A stretch of DNA of 64,000 nt from positions 744,001 through 808,000 of the forward strand of contig CAVXNJ010000009.1 of NCBI GenBank assembly GCA_963763135.1. Reading direction: 5' to 3'. Shown one piece after another: positions 27,402 through 35,744 of this stretch. Below the pieces are notes generated by a model. The model ran no database searches. It was not told where the DNA came from and saw only the letters and a program-made list of their open reading frames with translations. The stretch comes from JANMZO01 sp963763135. GTDB lineage: Bacteria > Actinomycetota > Acidimicrobiia > Acidimicrobiales > JANYDT01. Position 1 is the stretch's first letter; each line of letters starts with the position of its first letter. A program made the position numbers and the translations under genes.

Positions 27402-27866
27402 CTACGACCCCATATCGGAAGAAGTCGGAGTGCTTTCAGTAGGTACCTTCGCACTTGATTCACAACCGATTCCGTCGCCATCTCGGTCCAAGCCGTAGAT
27501 GTCAGAACCGATCACCCGGACAGGCCCATACGCGTAGGCAGGCCCGTTGCCGGAGCCACCTGCGCAATCCACATCCGAAGAGATCGGCACACACGGGTAG
27601 TAGTTGGGGTCGCACGCTGGAGATTCAGTGGATTGCTTGGCCGGTCCAGCAGTTCGGAGTAAACGTATCCAAACGTACTTCGTCCCCTGTGGCGCGGCAC
27701 AGACCAGCAGGCCTACAACCATGCCCGCTTCCTTGGGTTTGCATTGATCGCCAACTCGAGGAGTCGACGCTCGAGAGGTGCTCGCCGAGCCCCCGATGGC
27801 CCCCAGAGCGATCACGATCCCTAGGCCGAATCGAGACACGAGACTGTGAGTACGCATACCGAACAT
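27402..27866 (-). CDS. Secreted excalibur calcium-binding domain protein
   Basis: 154 residues from ATG 27866 (GAGGG three bases upstream); ATG 27890 is an alternative. A basic N-terminus and hydrophobic stretch (LGIVIALGAIGGSAST) form a signal peptide. The C-terminal half is an excalibur-like domain: DVDCAGGSGNGPAY with the later DRDGDGIGCE, whose Asp cluster and two Cys resemble a calcium-binding EF-hand loop. Four further Cys in between suggest an oxidised extracellular protein. Such domains occur in secreted nucleases and surface proteins; no enzyme domain is present here. Confidence 0.75.
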   Translation of the reverse strand: MFGMRTHSLVSRFGLGIVIALGAIGGSASTSRASTPRVGDQCKPKEAGMVVGLLVCAAPQGTKYVWIRLLRTAGPAKQSTESPACDPNYYPCVPISSDVDCAGGSGNGPAYAYGPVRVIGSDIYGLDRDGDGIGCESSAKVPTESTPTSSDMGS

Positions 27867-28369
27867 GATCCCTCGCTCGTGGCCGTTCATCGATCGTTCC
27901 GGTCAGAATGAGTCGCTTGGCCTACCCACATGTCGGCACGGGCATGAGGTTCCGTGCTTCGGGTTTCGCGGGAGGGAGTTTCTAATTGGTATGCGTACGA
28001 ATTAATTAGACCAACGGCGAATTTTCGCCGAGCGCTCGACCATGGCTGTCCGCGTGGTCCTGGTCTCGCTCGGTCCTACATCACTATTTGGTACGACGAA
28101 CCGATTACACCGACGAAGCCCCTTGGTTGGGAGCGGTTCGGTCGGTGATTCGAAAGCACTTGTTGTGTTTAGCCATCGGCTGTTCGTGTCGATGGTTTGC
28201 TCATGCGGCGAATGGATCACGGCGGTCTGGGAGGCTCATGCATCGGGGAACCTCGTTTGTGCTGGCTTCGAGATAGAGTCCCAAAGGGCTTCGCGGCTCA
28301 TCGGCTCAGCCCAACGTCTGCTTCAAGTGCCTTGGCGGTAGCCCCGACAGCGTTCAAGGTGAAGGTCTC
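27867..28369. other. Intergenic region, divergent promoters expected
   Basis: About 500 bases between the divergently transcribed excalibur and NERD genes. An AT-rich patch near 27981-28010 (ATTGGTATGCG, GAATTAATTAG) is the most promoter-like part. Open frames in this stretch (for example 28042-28341, plus) lack ribosome-binding sites and recognisable products. No RNA gene or repeat was recognised. Confidence 0.5.
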
Positions 28370-29326
28370 ATGCCAAAGCTGATGACAATTCGTCGCGACG
28401 GCGTTTGTGTTGCGTGCGCCGCTGCATTGCAGGCCGGTTCCTCTGCGTACTGGTACAAAGATGAGCGTGCCGTCAAGTGTCTCGAGTGCGAGTCGGACGG
28501 TGTCGTCCCAGCTTTCGATGAAGTCGTGCGCAAAGCGATCGGAGACGGTCCGCAAGTTGAATCGCAAGCCCATCCCACGGCAGAGGTATCAGTCAACGAA
28601 ACGACGTTGACGGCGGAACCTGTCGCGGATATCGCAGGTCGATCGGCCCAGCGCGAATACGAGAAGCGCTTCGATCAGGAACGAGCTCGAGCGGAGCGGA
28701 AGATCCAAGACGACGCTGAGTGGCGGGCGGAGTTGAAAGCACGACGTCCCCTGATCGGCCGGCTTGTGACTGCGTTTACGACGAAGCCGGAGATCGGTCC
28801 GGTCACGCAGTCGACGAAAGCATGGAGCGTTGGCGCCGAAGGTGAGCGGCGGGTCGCCGACGCTCTGGGGAACATCCCGGACATCGAGGTGCTACACGAT
28901 CGGCTTGTTCCAAAAGGAGGGGCAGCCAACATCGATCACATCGTCGTGGGCCCTGCCGGTGTGTTTGTCATCGATGCGAAGAACTACTCGGGAGAACTAG
29001 CCGTGCGGGACGTGGGCCGGTGGACGGTTTCCGACCTTCGGCTCTTTGTGGCAGGTCGAGACCGGACCGGCTTGACCGATGGCGTGCTCAAGCAAGCGTT
29101 GGCCGTCCGCTCAGCTCTCGGCCGAGAATGGTCCGAGGTGCCGGTGACAGGAGTGCTGTGTTTCGTAAAATGCTCGTGGGCTCGAAAAACGGTTAAGAAC
29201 GTCAACGGCGTTACGGTGCTTTGGCCGGAAGCGTTGCACACCCACGTGCGGCCAAAGGGGGCTTTCACTGAAGATGTTGCCTCGATTGCCGCCCAGCTGA
29301 GAACCGCGTTGGAGCAGGCTAGTTAG
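28370..29326 (+). CDS. NERD-domain (nuclease-related) protein with zinc-ribbon-like N-terminus
   Basis: 318 residues from ATG 28370 (GAAGG just upstream). Two CxxC pairs (CVACAAAL near residue 13 and CLECES near 39) suggest an N-terminal zinc ribbon. A charged helical linker follows. The NERD domain starts at GAEGERRVADAL and includes the active-site-like blocks LVPKGGAANIDHIVVGP and GVFVIDAKNYSGE, in which D...H and the D-x-K correspond to the PD-(D/E)xK nuclease core. NERD proteins are predicted nucleases linked to DNA processing or defence. The gene is monocistronic, so the context gives no further clue. Confidence 0.85.
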   Translation: MPKLMTIRRDGVCVACAAALQAGSSAYWYKDERAVKCLECESDGVVPAFDEVVRKAIGDGPQVESQAHPTAEVSVNETTLTAEPVADIAGRSAQREYEKRFDQERARAERKIQDDAEWRAELKARRPLIGRLVTAFTTKPEIGPVTQSTKAWSVGAEGERRVADALGNIPDIEVLHDRLVPKGGAANIDHIVVGPAGVFVIDAKNYSGELAVRDVGRWTVSDLRLFVAGRDRTGLTDGVLKQALAVRSALGREWSEVPVTGVLCFVKCSWARKTVKNVNGVTVLWPEALHTHVRPKGAFTEDVASIAAQLRTALEQAS

Positions 29327-29527
29327 CTAACTGTGGCGGAGCGCCCTGGTGGTCGCAACAAGAGATCCAATCAGCCGAGATCGACGTGGAAGACTCGTAC
29401 CGGTATGTCGGTGTTCTCGTCGGTTCCTTATAACGACTGGGTCGCGTCCAATCGAAGTGGCGTTGCGTTCAGGGATCATGACCCGATAACCGAAGGCCAC
29501 ACCTTGGTTGGTCAACCTACCGCCGGC

Positions 29528-31246
29528 TCAGGCGGTCAACCAACCAGGAAGAGAGCGCTTCACGTAGCCGTCGCACGCGGCGTCGACGCACCGTTCCAAG
29601 CTGCCGAAATGGAAACCCCGGCTAACCGCTGCCGGGCCGTAGTGCGCGTACTTTCCGGAATTGGTGATGATGTTGCGCACTTCGGGCGCGACGACGGGTT
29701 CCCCGATCAGACACCAGCACGTGTCGTTCATGAACGTGCCGCCAAAAGCCTTGACGACGTCGACATAGCCGGCCGCCTTGGCTTTCTCGAAAACGTCTCG
29801 GCCGCATGTCACGATCATGGTCACGTCTTCGGCGATCGTTCGTTCCGAGCAAAGCGCCGCCAAGCGGGCGCATTCGGTGAGGGAGAAGTGCGGGTTGCCC
29901 AGGGACACAAGGTCGACGTCGGCGGATGTCGCGCTGTTCAATTCCTCCCATGTGGCCTTGAGTTCGTCGACACTGACCTGGAGTCGAGGGATGTGTTCTC
30001 CTCCCGTTGCTTCGTCGACGGTGCGCGCCTCCGGCGTTATCCCAACGATGTGGAACATGGCGGCGGCCGAGGTCGTGGCGAACGCGGCGCCGAAAGCCTT
30101 CAGATCATCGTGGGAAGCGGGCAGCCCCTCCAACCCCACGATGACCGGAATGTCGTTCGTTGCGATTTTGCCGACGTGGTAGCCGAGAGCGGGCCAATAT
30201 GCGTCGTCGATCTTCTGCGGTCGCGGCACATCTATTCGAAGTGTGGCACGTCGCTTGGAATCGACGTGGCAATCCGCGTTCGGCGCGCGTCCCGTGATGG
30301 CGACGAGGATGTCGAGATAGTCGGGGTATTTCATCGTGCGCGCGCCGAGGACCGAGTTCGCGAAAACGACGGCGTTCGATTCGGCCCATGCGATCTGCTG
30401 GCCGAACACCGGAGCCGGGTCCAGAAGGTATGGCGCGCACGTATACGTCGGTTGGACTCCCATCGCCACGTAGGCTTCGGCGAGCTCGTCTGAGGGGAGT
30501 CCGATTCCGGCCGAGACGCCGAGGTCTTTCCACTGGCGTCGGTCCACGCAGAGGGCGTTCATGGACGAAGGCACGCGAACGCGGCCGCCGAGTTCAAGAA
30601 GCTTCTTGGCGAATTGGAGGCCTCCTGGCCCGTGGTAAAAGCAGCCGTCGATGTGCGCCATGTCCACATCGACAAGGCTGTTGACTCCTTCCAGCAGCGC
30701 AGTCCGAATAATGATCCGCATCGCTACTTTGCCCGCCTCGCCGAACTCTCCTGCGAGGAAACGCCGGTCGAGATCAGTCAGGGTGAACCGTTCGAGGTCA
30801 ACGGCGGGAAGGTCTTTATCCGTCGATCCTTCGGAGAGGGCACTGTTTGAAATCTGGATCGTGCCGTCGTCGACCGTGGCGTAGCGGGCGTTCGCAATGG
30901 TCGAGAAATCAGCGGCCGAGACGTTGACGACAGGGATGCCCTGCCCAAAGAGCTCCTTGGCGATGACAACACCCAACGTGAGGATCGTCTCCTTGTGATG
31001 GAAGACGAGCGCCCGTGGAGCATGCCCGTTCATGAGCAGTTCGAATATCGCGAGACTTCCCGCACAGGAGCCTCGCCCGCTTGGAATCGCCAATATCTTT
31101 CCGGCGACGCTTTGGCCGTGAAGGGGGTGGTGTGTGTCGATGACCGTCCCGTTTTCGGGATCGACCCCGCCCATGAAGCTGAGCCCGGTTTCGGCGAAAA
31201 GAACTTCTCCGGTTGCTGTGCCCGGAACCAAACATTCCCCATGCAT
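29528..31246 (-). CDS. Aconitase X, fused small (swivel) and large subunits
   Basis: 572 residues from ATG 31246, which has GAGGAGG seven bases upstream. The N-terminal 130 residues are the swivelling small domain (GTATGEVLF, PSGRGSCAGS, HKETILTLGVVIAKELFGQ). The rest is the large catalytic domain, with the Cys-containing blocks VDMAHIDGCFYHGPGG, YTCAPYLL and FMNDTCWCLIGEPV that would hold the iron-sulfur cluster, and ITNSGKYAHYGPA near the end. Characterised members dehydrate cis-3-hydroxy-L-proline in bacteria or phosphomevalonate in archaea. The bacterial role is the better guess, but no proline or hydroxyproline gene is adjacent. The open frame extends 46 codons further upstream without support. 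Confidence 0.85.
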   Translation of the reverse strand: MHGECLVPGTATGEVLFAETGLSFMGGVDPENGTVIDTHHPLHGQSVAGKILAIPSGRGSCAGSLAIFELLMNGHAPRALVFHHKETILTLGVVIAKELFGQGIPVVNVSAADFSTIANARYATVDDGTIQISNSALSEGSTDKDLPAVDLERFTLTDLDRRFLAGEFGEAGKVAMRIIIRTALLEGVNSLVDVDMAHIDGCFYHGPGGLQFAKKLLELGGRVRVPSSMNALCVDRRQWKDLGVSAGIGLPSDELAEAYVAMGVQPTYTCAPYLLDPAPVFGQQIAWAESNAVVFANSVLGARTMKYPDYLDILVAITGRAPNADCHVDSKRRATLRIDVPRPQKIDDAYWPALGYHVGKIATNDIPVIVGLEGLPASHDDLKAFGAAFATTSAAAMFHIVGITPEARTVDEATGGEHIPRLQVSVDELKATWEELNSATSADVDLVSLGNPHFSLTECARLAALCSERTIAEDVTMIVTCGRDVFEKAKAAGYVDVVKAFGGTFMNDTCWCLIGEPVVAPEVRNIITNSGKYAHYGPAAVSRGFHFGSLERCVDAACDGYVKRSLPGWLTA

Positions 31247-31576
31247 CAACGGTCCTCCTCGGTTTCGGCTCGACATCATCCGACTGGCCACGACGACCTC
31301 GCAGCACATCGATTTCTCCGCGTCACGGTGGTCGACGTTATGACGACAGAAGAAGTTACCCCGGGCTATCGAACTGACGTGCAAGGTGTCGCAGCCGCTG
31401 AACTTCCGGTGGTGATCCCTGGCGACTGGAGGGTGCGACCAGGTCGTTGCCGGGAGAGTCTGGCTTCCATAAGCGCGCGTAGTTGTGGGCCGGGTCGAGC
31501 GAGGCCCTGTTTGGCCCCTGGCCCAAAATCACCGCGAAGTAGTAGGGTCCACCTTCAACAACTCTGGAGGTCTCCG
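31247..31576. other. Divergent intergenic region
   Basis: These 330 bases separate the divergent aconitase X and serine protease genes and should hold both promoters. Open frames cross it on both strands as upstream extensions of the two genes, but the ribosome-binding sites GAGGAGG (aconitase X) and CTGGAGG (protease) place both starts at its edges. No hairpin or repeat stands out. Confidence 0.5.
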
Positions 31577-32449
31577 ATGGTGCAGAAGAAATGGCGTCGC
31601 GTTGCGTTGAGTGCAGTAGCCATCGGGCTGGCCAGCATCGTGGTCCTCGGAGGCGAACCGGTCGAATCGATGACGGCGAACAGCACCTCAGACGGTGATG
31701 CGCACCCATCGGTTGTGGCGCTCCTGCGGCGAAGCTCCGTCAACCCGGGTGACGCGTTTATGTTTTGCAGCGGGACGTTGCTGAATGAGCGAACCGTGGT
31801 TACGGCCAGTCACTGTGCTTCGTATGCGGCGACCACGTTCGCGACGGGCGACGTTCTGATTACGAACGATCCGCGTATTTCCAACGATTCGTCGGGCCGG
31901 GTCTCACTGGCGTCGCTTTCGCACGTGAGCGTCGCCGCGTCCTTCCACGTGAACCCGCTGTACAAGCCAGGTGTTGGAACCGATTCCTACCGTGAGGACG
32001 TTTCGGCGATCGTGGTCGCCGACCCTGCCGCTCTGCAGCGGCCAGGCGGGATCACCTACCCATCGCTTCCGAGCGCCGGCCTGCTTGATGCCATCCGCAA
32101 AGCTGGAACGCTGAAGGCAATGCCGGTCGACGTCATGGGCTATGGCACCGAAGCGGCGGTCAATGGTGCGGGAGGTCAGACGTTCGCTGACAGTAATGAG
32201 CGTCGCGTGGCCAACATGACGGTGTCAGCCTTGGATCCACAGGCCATCCACGAAGCGCAGAACACGAACAAGGGCAGTGCCGGCGCCTGCTACGGAGACT
32301 CCGGTGGGCCGACGTTCGCAACCATCGACGGAACCTGGACGATCCTTGGTGTCACGAGCACAGGCGACATCCCGTGCTGGGCCACCAATACGGCATCCCG
32401 GATCGACCGAGACTCGGTGCGGGCGTTCCTCGGGGGCGTGCTGGGGTAA
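31577..32449 (+). CDS. Secreted trypsin-like serine protease
   Basis: 290 residues from ATG 31577 with CTGGAGG six bases upstream. A signal peptide (KKWRRVALSAVAIGLASIVVLGG) leads to an S1-family domain. The catalytic triad is visible: His in VVTASHCASY, Asp in YREDVSAIVVADP, and Ser in ACYGDSGGPTF. Three disulfides are plausible, including the one next to His. The enzyme should cleave proteins outside the cell. It is a chymotrypsin-fold protease, so it is not a mycosin (subtilisin-type) of the type VII system. The gene stands alone. Confidence 0.9.
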   Translation: MVQKKWRRVALSAVAIGLASIVVLGGEPVESMTANSTSDGDAHPSVVALLRRSSVNPGDAFMFCSGTLLNERTVVTASHCASYAATTFATGDVLITNDPRISNDSSGRVSLASLSHVSVAASFHVNPLYKPGVGTDSYREDVSAIVVADPAALQRPGGITYPSLPSAGLLDAIRKAGTLKAMPVDVMGYGTEAAVNGAGGQTFADSNERRVANMTVSALDPQAIHEAQNTNKGSAGACYGDSGGPTFATIDGTWTILGVTSTGDIPCWATNTASRIDRDSVRAFLGGVLG

Positions 32450-32822
32450 CGCGCCGCTGGTCTCGGCCGCTGGTCTGGTCGAGACGGTTCGGTTGCCGAC
32501 AACATTGGTCCCCGTAGTACGCGGACCGTTGGATTTCGTGGACGGTGTTGGGTCGACGACCCACCGACCTTCTGCGACTCGTTCTTGGCCTGGTTTGTTG
32601 AGCAACTTCGCGGCATCGCATGCGTAGCTGCCACGGCGCAATGGATGCGTATCTTTGCGTCCCCTTACCGGCGTCGGAGCCGACCTCCCACCATCTGGGC
32701 TGCGTCTCCCGGAGTCGACGTCACATCGGCGGACGCTTCTTCTCACTCGGGGGACGATGGGGCCCGACTTGTTCGCGGGACTCGTAGGACTAATCAGACA
32801 GTCTCTGAACTGGTCTTTTCTG
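32450..32822. other. Intergenic region, no gene supported
   Basis: About 370 bases between the protease stop and the minus-strand tRNA. No gene, clear terminator or repeat is visible. It contains the region downstream of both the protease and the convergent tRNA. Confidence 0.5.
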
Positions 32823-32896
32823 TAGGGCGGGTGGGGCTCGAACCCACGACCGAAGGATTATGAGTCCCGCGCTCTAACCAACTGAGCTACCGCCCC
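32823..32896 (-). tRNA. tRNA with CAT anticodon (elongator Met or Ile2)
   Basis: The minus strand folds into a full cloverleaf: acceptor GGGGCGG with CCGCCCT, D arm GCTC/GAGC, anticodon loop CTCATAA, and T arm GTGGG-TTCGAGC-CCCAC. One C27-U43 mismatch lies at the top of the anticodon stem. CCA is not encoded after the discriminator A. A CAT anticodon with this loop may be elongator Met or the lysidine-modified Ile2 tRNA; the initiator is unlikely because it lacks the three G-C pairs of that class. A dedicated classifier would be needed to decide. Confidence 0.9.
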
Positions 32897-33053
32897 CTAT
32901 GTGGCGTTCGATTGTTGCACGTCGCCGGGCCGATGTTGATCGCATTGGCCCTCAGCGGGTGGCCGAGGGAGTCCGGCAACAACGATTTTCCGAACTTCTG
33001 CGCACTATTGCGCACGGCTGGCCGTTTGGGCCTGCTAGGTTTTGTTGTCGCAT

Positions 33054-33129
33054 TCCGGGGTAGCTCAGCTGGCAGAGCATCCGACTGTTAATCGGATTGT
33101 CGCAGGTTCGAGCCCTGCCCCCGGAGCCA
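33054..33129 (+). tRNA. tRNA-Asn (GTT)
   Basis: Complete cloverleaf: acceptor TCCGGGG with CCCCGGA, anticodon arm TCCGA-CTGTTAA-TCGGA giving anticodon GTT, and T arm GCAGG-TTCGAGC-CCTGC. CCA is encoded at 33127-33129. It lies 157 bases from the CAT tRNA and is transcribed in the opposite direction. A terminator hairpin follows three bases later. Confidence 0.96.
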
Positions 33130-33131
33130 GA

Positions 33132-33159
33132 AAACGGCCCGCCTCACGGCGGGCCGTTT
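33132..33159 (+). terminator. Rho-independent-like terminator after tRNA-Asn
   Basis: A perfect 12-pair stem (33132-33143 with 33148-33159) closes the loop TCAC. The stem begins AAA and ends TTT, so its own 3' arm supplies a short U-run. It directly follows the encoded CCA of tRNA-Asn. Confidence 0.85.
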
Positions 33160-33200
33160 GCGTTCCGGAGCCCTTTCTTACGTCGTCGCCCAACTACGAC

Positions 33201-34401
33201 CTAAATGATCCGAGCAGCCTTCAGCTCCGCCTGCTCAGCATCGGAATAGCCCAGCTCGGTGAGGATCTCGGCGGTGTGCTCGCCCAGCCCGGGGGTTCGG
33301 GTTCCGAGTGGTGCGCCGCCGTCGCCGAAGCGCAGCGGGTTGGCGACGGCCTTGACCGGTCGACCGAAACCCGGCACTTCGACCTCGTCCAACATGACCG
33401 CGGCCACGTGCGGGTCGTCGAGGGTCTGCTGGAGCGAGTACACCGGTCCGGCCGGGATATCGGCGGCCGCCAGCTCCTCCAGGGCAGCAGCGGTCGACCT
33501 GGTGGCCGCCCACTCCGACGCCGCGGCACTCAGTACCACACCGTTCTCGCCGCGAAGGTCATCGGTGGCGAAACGCGGATCGTCAACGAACTCGGGGTGC
33601 CCGATCATCTTGGCCCAACGGGCAAAGATCGTGCTTCCGATGATCTGGATGATGATTCGACCATCGGCGGTGGCCACGATGTCGGACGGGCCGACCGCGG
33701 GGTGACGGTTTCCCGTCCCCACCCGGTTCGGGGCCGAGACATCCTGCTCCGTCAATACGTGGCCGCCGGCGGCGAGCGCGGTACCGAGCAACGACGCTTC
33801 CACCCGCTGGCCCACGCCGGTGTTCGTGCGTCCGTAGAGCGCAGCGACAACCGCAAACGCCAAGTTCGATGCCGTCCCGTAGTCGACCCACGGATAGAAC
33901 GACTTCATCGGCTCCTCGGGGTGACCGGTCATGTGGACGGCACCGCTCATGACCTGGCCGATTCCGTCGAAGCCGAGCTTCCCCGCGTAGGGACCGGTGG
34001 TCCCGAACGTCGACGCGGTGGCCAGAATGGCTCGCGGATTTATCGCCTTGACCGACTCCCAGTCGAGGCCCATCGCGAGCGAGCGAGTCGTCGGGGACGT
34101 TGGCGACGATCACATCGGTCCAGGCGATCAGCTTCTGCACGATCGCCCGACCTTCTGGCTTGGTCGGGTTGAGCGTCATCGCCCGCTTGCCGCGATTGCA
34201 ATGCAGCAGATAGGCGCCGACGTCGTCGGAAATAGGAAACAGGAAGCGGTCCTCGCCCCCGGTCGGCCGCTCGACCCGAACAACGTCGGCGCCGAGGCCC
34301 TGCAGCAGCTGCGCGCACCACGGCCCAGCCACGTATCGGCCGAAGTCGAGAACCCGAATTCCTGTGAGTATTCCGGTGGACCCTGGCTGCGTGGTTGTCA
34401 T
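33201..34401 (-). pseudogene. CaiB/BaiF family (class III) CoA-transferase, frameshifted near 34074
   Basis: The N-terminal part reads from ATG 34401 (MTTTQPGSTGILTGIRVLDF, then GLGADVVRVERP and NVPDDSLAR). The rest reads from 34073 in another frame (MGLDWESVKAINPRAILATA, then MSGAVHMTGHPEEP). Together they give one full-length class III CoA-transferase of about 400 residues. The junction is at SLAR/MGLD, where one extra base in the GCGAGCGAGCGA region (minus strand GCTCGCGATGGG) breaks the frame. Enzymes of this family move CoA between acyl acids, including racemase-type members. Everything outside the junction looks intact, so this is either a very recent mutation or a sequence error. The start at 34401 begins directly at the family N-terminus. 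Confidence 0.8.
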
Positions 34402-34481
34402 GGCTTCGACGTTAGGGGCGCGGCTTCGATCGCGTCGAGTCGGTCGAAGCCGACCTGCCTAGGCCCCGGGTCAGCGGGACG

Positions 34482-35045
34482 CTAAACCGTGAGCCAGCGA
34501 GGTGCCTTCTCGAGAAGATAGAGCGACACCCGGCGGCAGCCGTCGAGAAGATCACAGAGCATTTCCTCGCCGGCGAAGATGCGGGCCAACGACACCGGAC
34601 GGCGCGCCACGATCGTGAGCGACCGCTCAGGCGCATCGGTGACCGACGCGTACGAGTCGATGGCCGACACTTCCAACGGAAGGTCAGGTCCGCCGATACC
34701 TGCGAGTTCCGTCGCCAGAACCAGCAGGTCGGGAGGATGGGGGAGTGGGGGAAGCGCCCAGGTCAGCGTGAACGGGAAATGAAAGCTGTCGGGTGGATCT
34801 TCCATTTCGTCGATCTCTGACACCTTGTCTTCGAAGGCGAGCAGAACGCGCGGATCGACTTCGAGGGTGAGGTGAAGGTCGAGCGGGCCATTGCAGCCCT
34901 CCTCGGGGTGAAGATCAACTTCCCAAGCCTGGCGGAGCGAGTAGGTCTCTACGAGATGCCGCTCATCATGCACGTGAAAGCCGTGGTCATGGGTTGCGTG
35001 GTCTTTGAGATCTGCAATGTACCCGGCAACGTCGATGACGGCCAT
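34482..35045 (-). CDS. Conserved protein of unknown function
   Basis: 187 residues from ATG 35045 with a strong AGGAGG upstream. It is acidic and soluble, begins MAVIDVAGYIADLKDHATHD, contains a His/Asp-rich N-terminal stretch (HATHDHGFHVHDERH) and a Pro-rich centre (TWALPPLPHPPDLL). No family is recognised. It follows the SSB-like gene after 87 bases on the same strand and has its own ribosome-binding site. A hairpin (34421-34452) lies just after its stop. Confidence 0.65.
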   Translation of the reverse strand: MAVIDVAGYIADLKDHATHDHGFHVHDERHLVETYSLRQAWEVDLHPEEGCNGPLDLHLTLEVDPRVLLAFEDKVSEIDEMEDPPDSFHFPFTLTWALPPLPHPPDLLVLATELAGIGGPDLPLEVSAIDSYASVTDAPERSLTIVARRPVSLARIFAGEEMLCDLLDGCRRVSLYLLEKAPRWLTV

Positions 35046-35132
35046 GGCTCCTCCTTGGTTGTACAGCCGCGCCAGCCTAATAGCCGTGGATCGGTGATTT
35101 GAGCGTCTCGGCCAAAGTCAAGCTCGGCCGGT

Positions 35133-35600
35133 TTACCCCTTGCCGGCCGACCTGCTCGCGGCGCTGGAAGCTCCCACGCTTTCGATCCACGCCAACGCAT
35201 GGCTGATGAGTCGGGACCGGCGGCGACGGTCGGCCACCTTTACGATGGATACAGCCTCCACCTCGGTTCTGGCCACCGTCGCCCCACCGGCCCGGAAGAA
35301 CCGGCGGCGGGTGGTGCCGAGCACCAGGAGTTCGTCGCCTTCCTCGATTCCCTCAACGAGTTCGGGATTGGCCACGATCGTGATACCGATGGGAGGGCCG
35401 GGCTCGGTTGACTCGGCGGATACGAAGGCTCGCGAACGGAGGTCAAGTTCGGCGATCTCGCCCCGAGCGGTGCTGCGGACAGTCGGTGGCGCGGCCACCA
35501 CGCCCTGCGCAAGCGTGAGCGACCACCACGTGAGCGGAGCGGTGTCGGCCCGCGGCGTACGAAAGGCTTGCTGGACGGGAACCGTGAGCGTTGGGGCCAT
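35133..35600 (-). CDS. Single-stranded DNA-binding (SSB)-like OB-fold protein
   Basis: 155 residues from ATG 35600 with GAGGAGG upstream. A probable OB-fold is marked by ARGEIAELDLRSRAFV, EGDELLVLGTTRRRFFRA and GGATVARTEVEA; the last two resemble the strand pattern of actinobacterial SSB-like proteins that carry a RRFxRAGG...RTEVE signature. The tail is Arg/Ser/Ala-rich and lacks the acidic DDDIPF-type tip of housekeeping SSB. The protein is therefore a paralogue rather than the main SSB. Its place between unrelated genes gives no further clue. DNA binding is inferred. Confidence 0.6.
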   Translation of the reverse strand: MAPTLTVPVQQAFRTPRADTAPLTWWSLTLAQGVVAAPPTVRSTARGEIAELDLRSRAFVSAESTEPGPPIGITIVANPELVEGIEEGDELLVLGTTRRRFFRAGGATVARTEVEAVSIVKVADRRRRSRLISHALAWIESVGASSAASRSAGKG

Positions 35601-35744
35601 GGCGGCCTCCTCTGAGAACTGAGGTGTTGCTAAATCGTTGGCGGGGGAAGTGCCATTGGCGGAAAGTGCGGATGCCGATGGAAGTCGGCTCGGGACAAGT
35701 GTGCCTCAGGGGGTATGACAAAAACCGACGCCTGGAACGTGTCG

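Noticed and set aside
28042..28341. 99-codon frame upstream of the NERD gene
   Set aside because: No ribosome-binding site, no recognisable product, and it overlaps the expected promoter region.
29333..30493. Long plus-strand frame of 386 codons
   Set aside because: It lies entirely opposite the aconitase X gene, which has clear family motifs and a strong ribosome-binding site. The frame is open only because of high GC.
31577..32449. Mycosin protease of the type VII system
   Set aside because: The catalytic motifs (TASHC, GDSGGP) are of the trypsin fold, not the subtilisin fold of mycosins, and there is no C-terminal membrane anchor.
33042..34172. Plus-strand frame through tRNA-Asn and opposite the CoA-transferase
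   Set aside because: It reads through a tRNA and a family-supported gene on the other strand.
34421..34452. Hairpin CGGCTTCGA/TCGAAGCCG as a terminator
   Set aside because: Nine-pair stem with a long loop and no T-run. It may be incidental, so it is not called as a feature.
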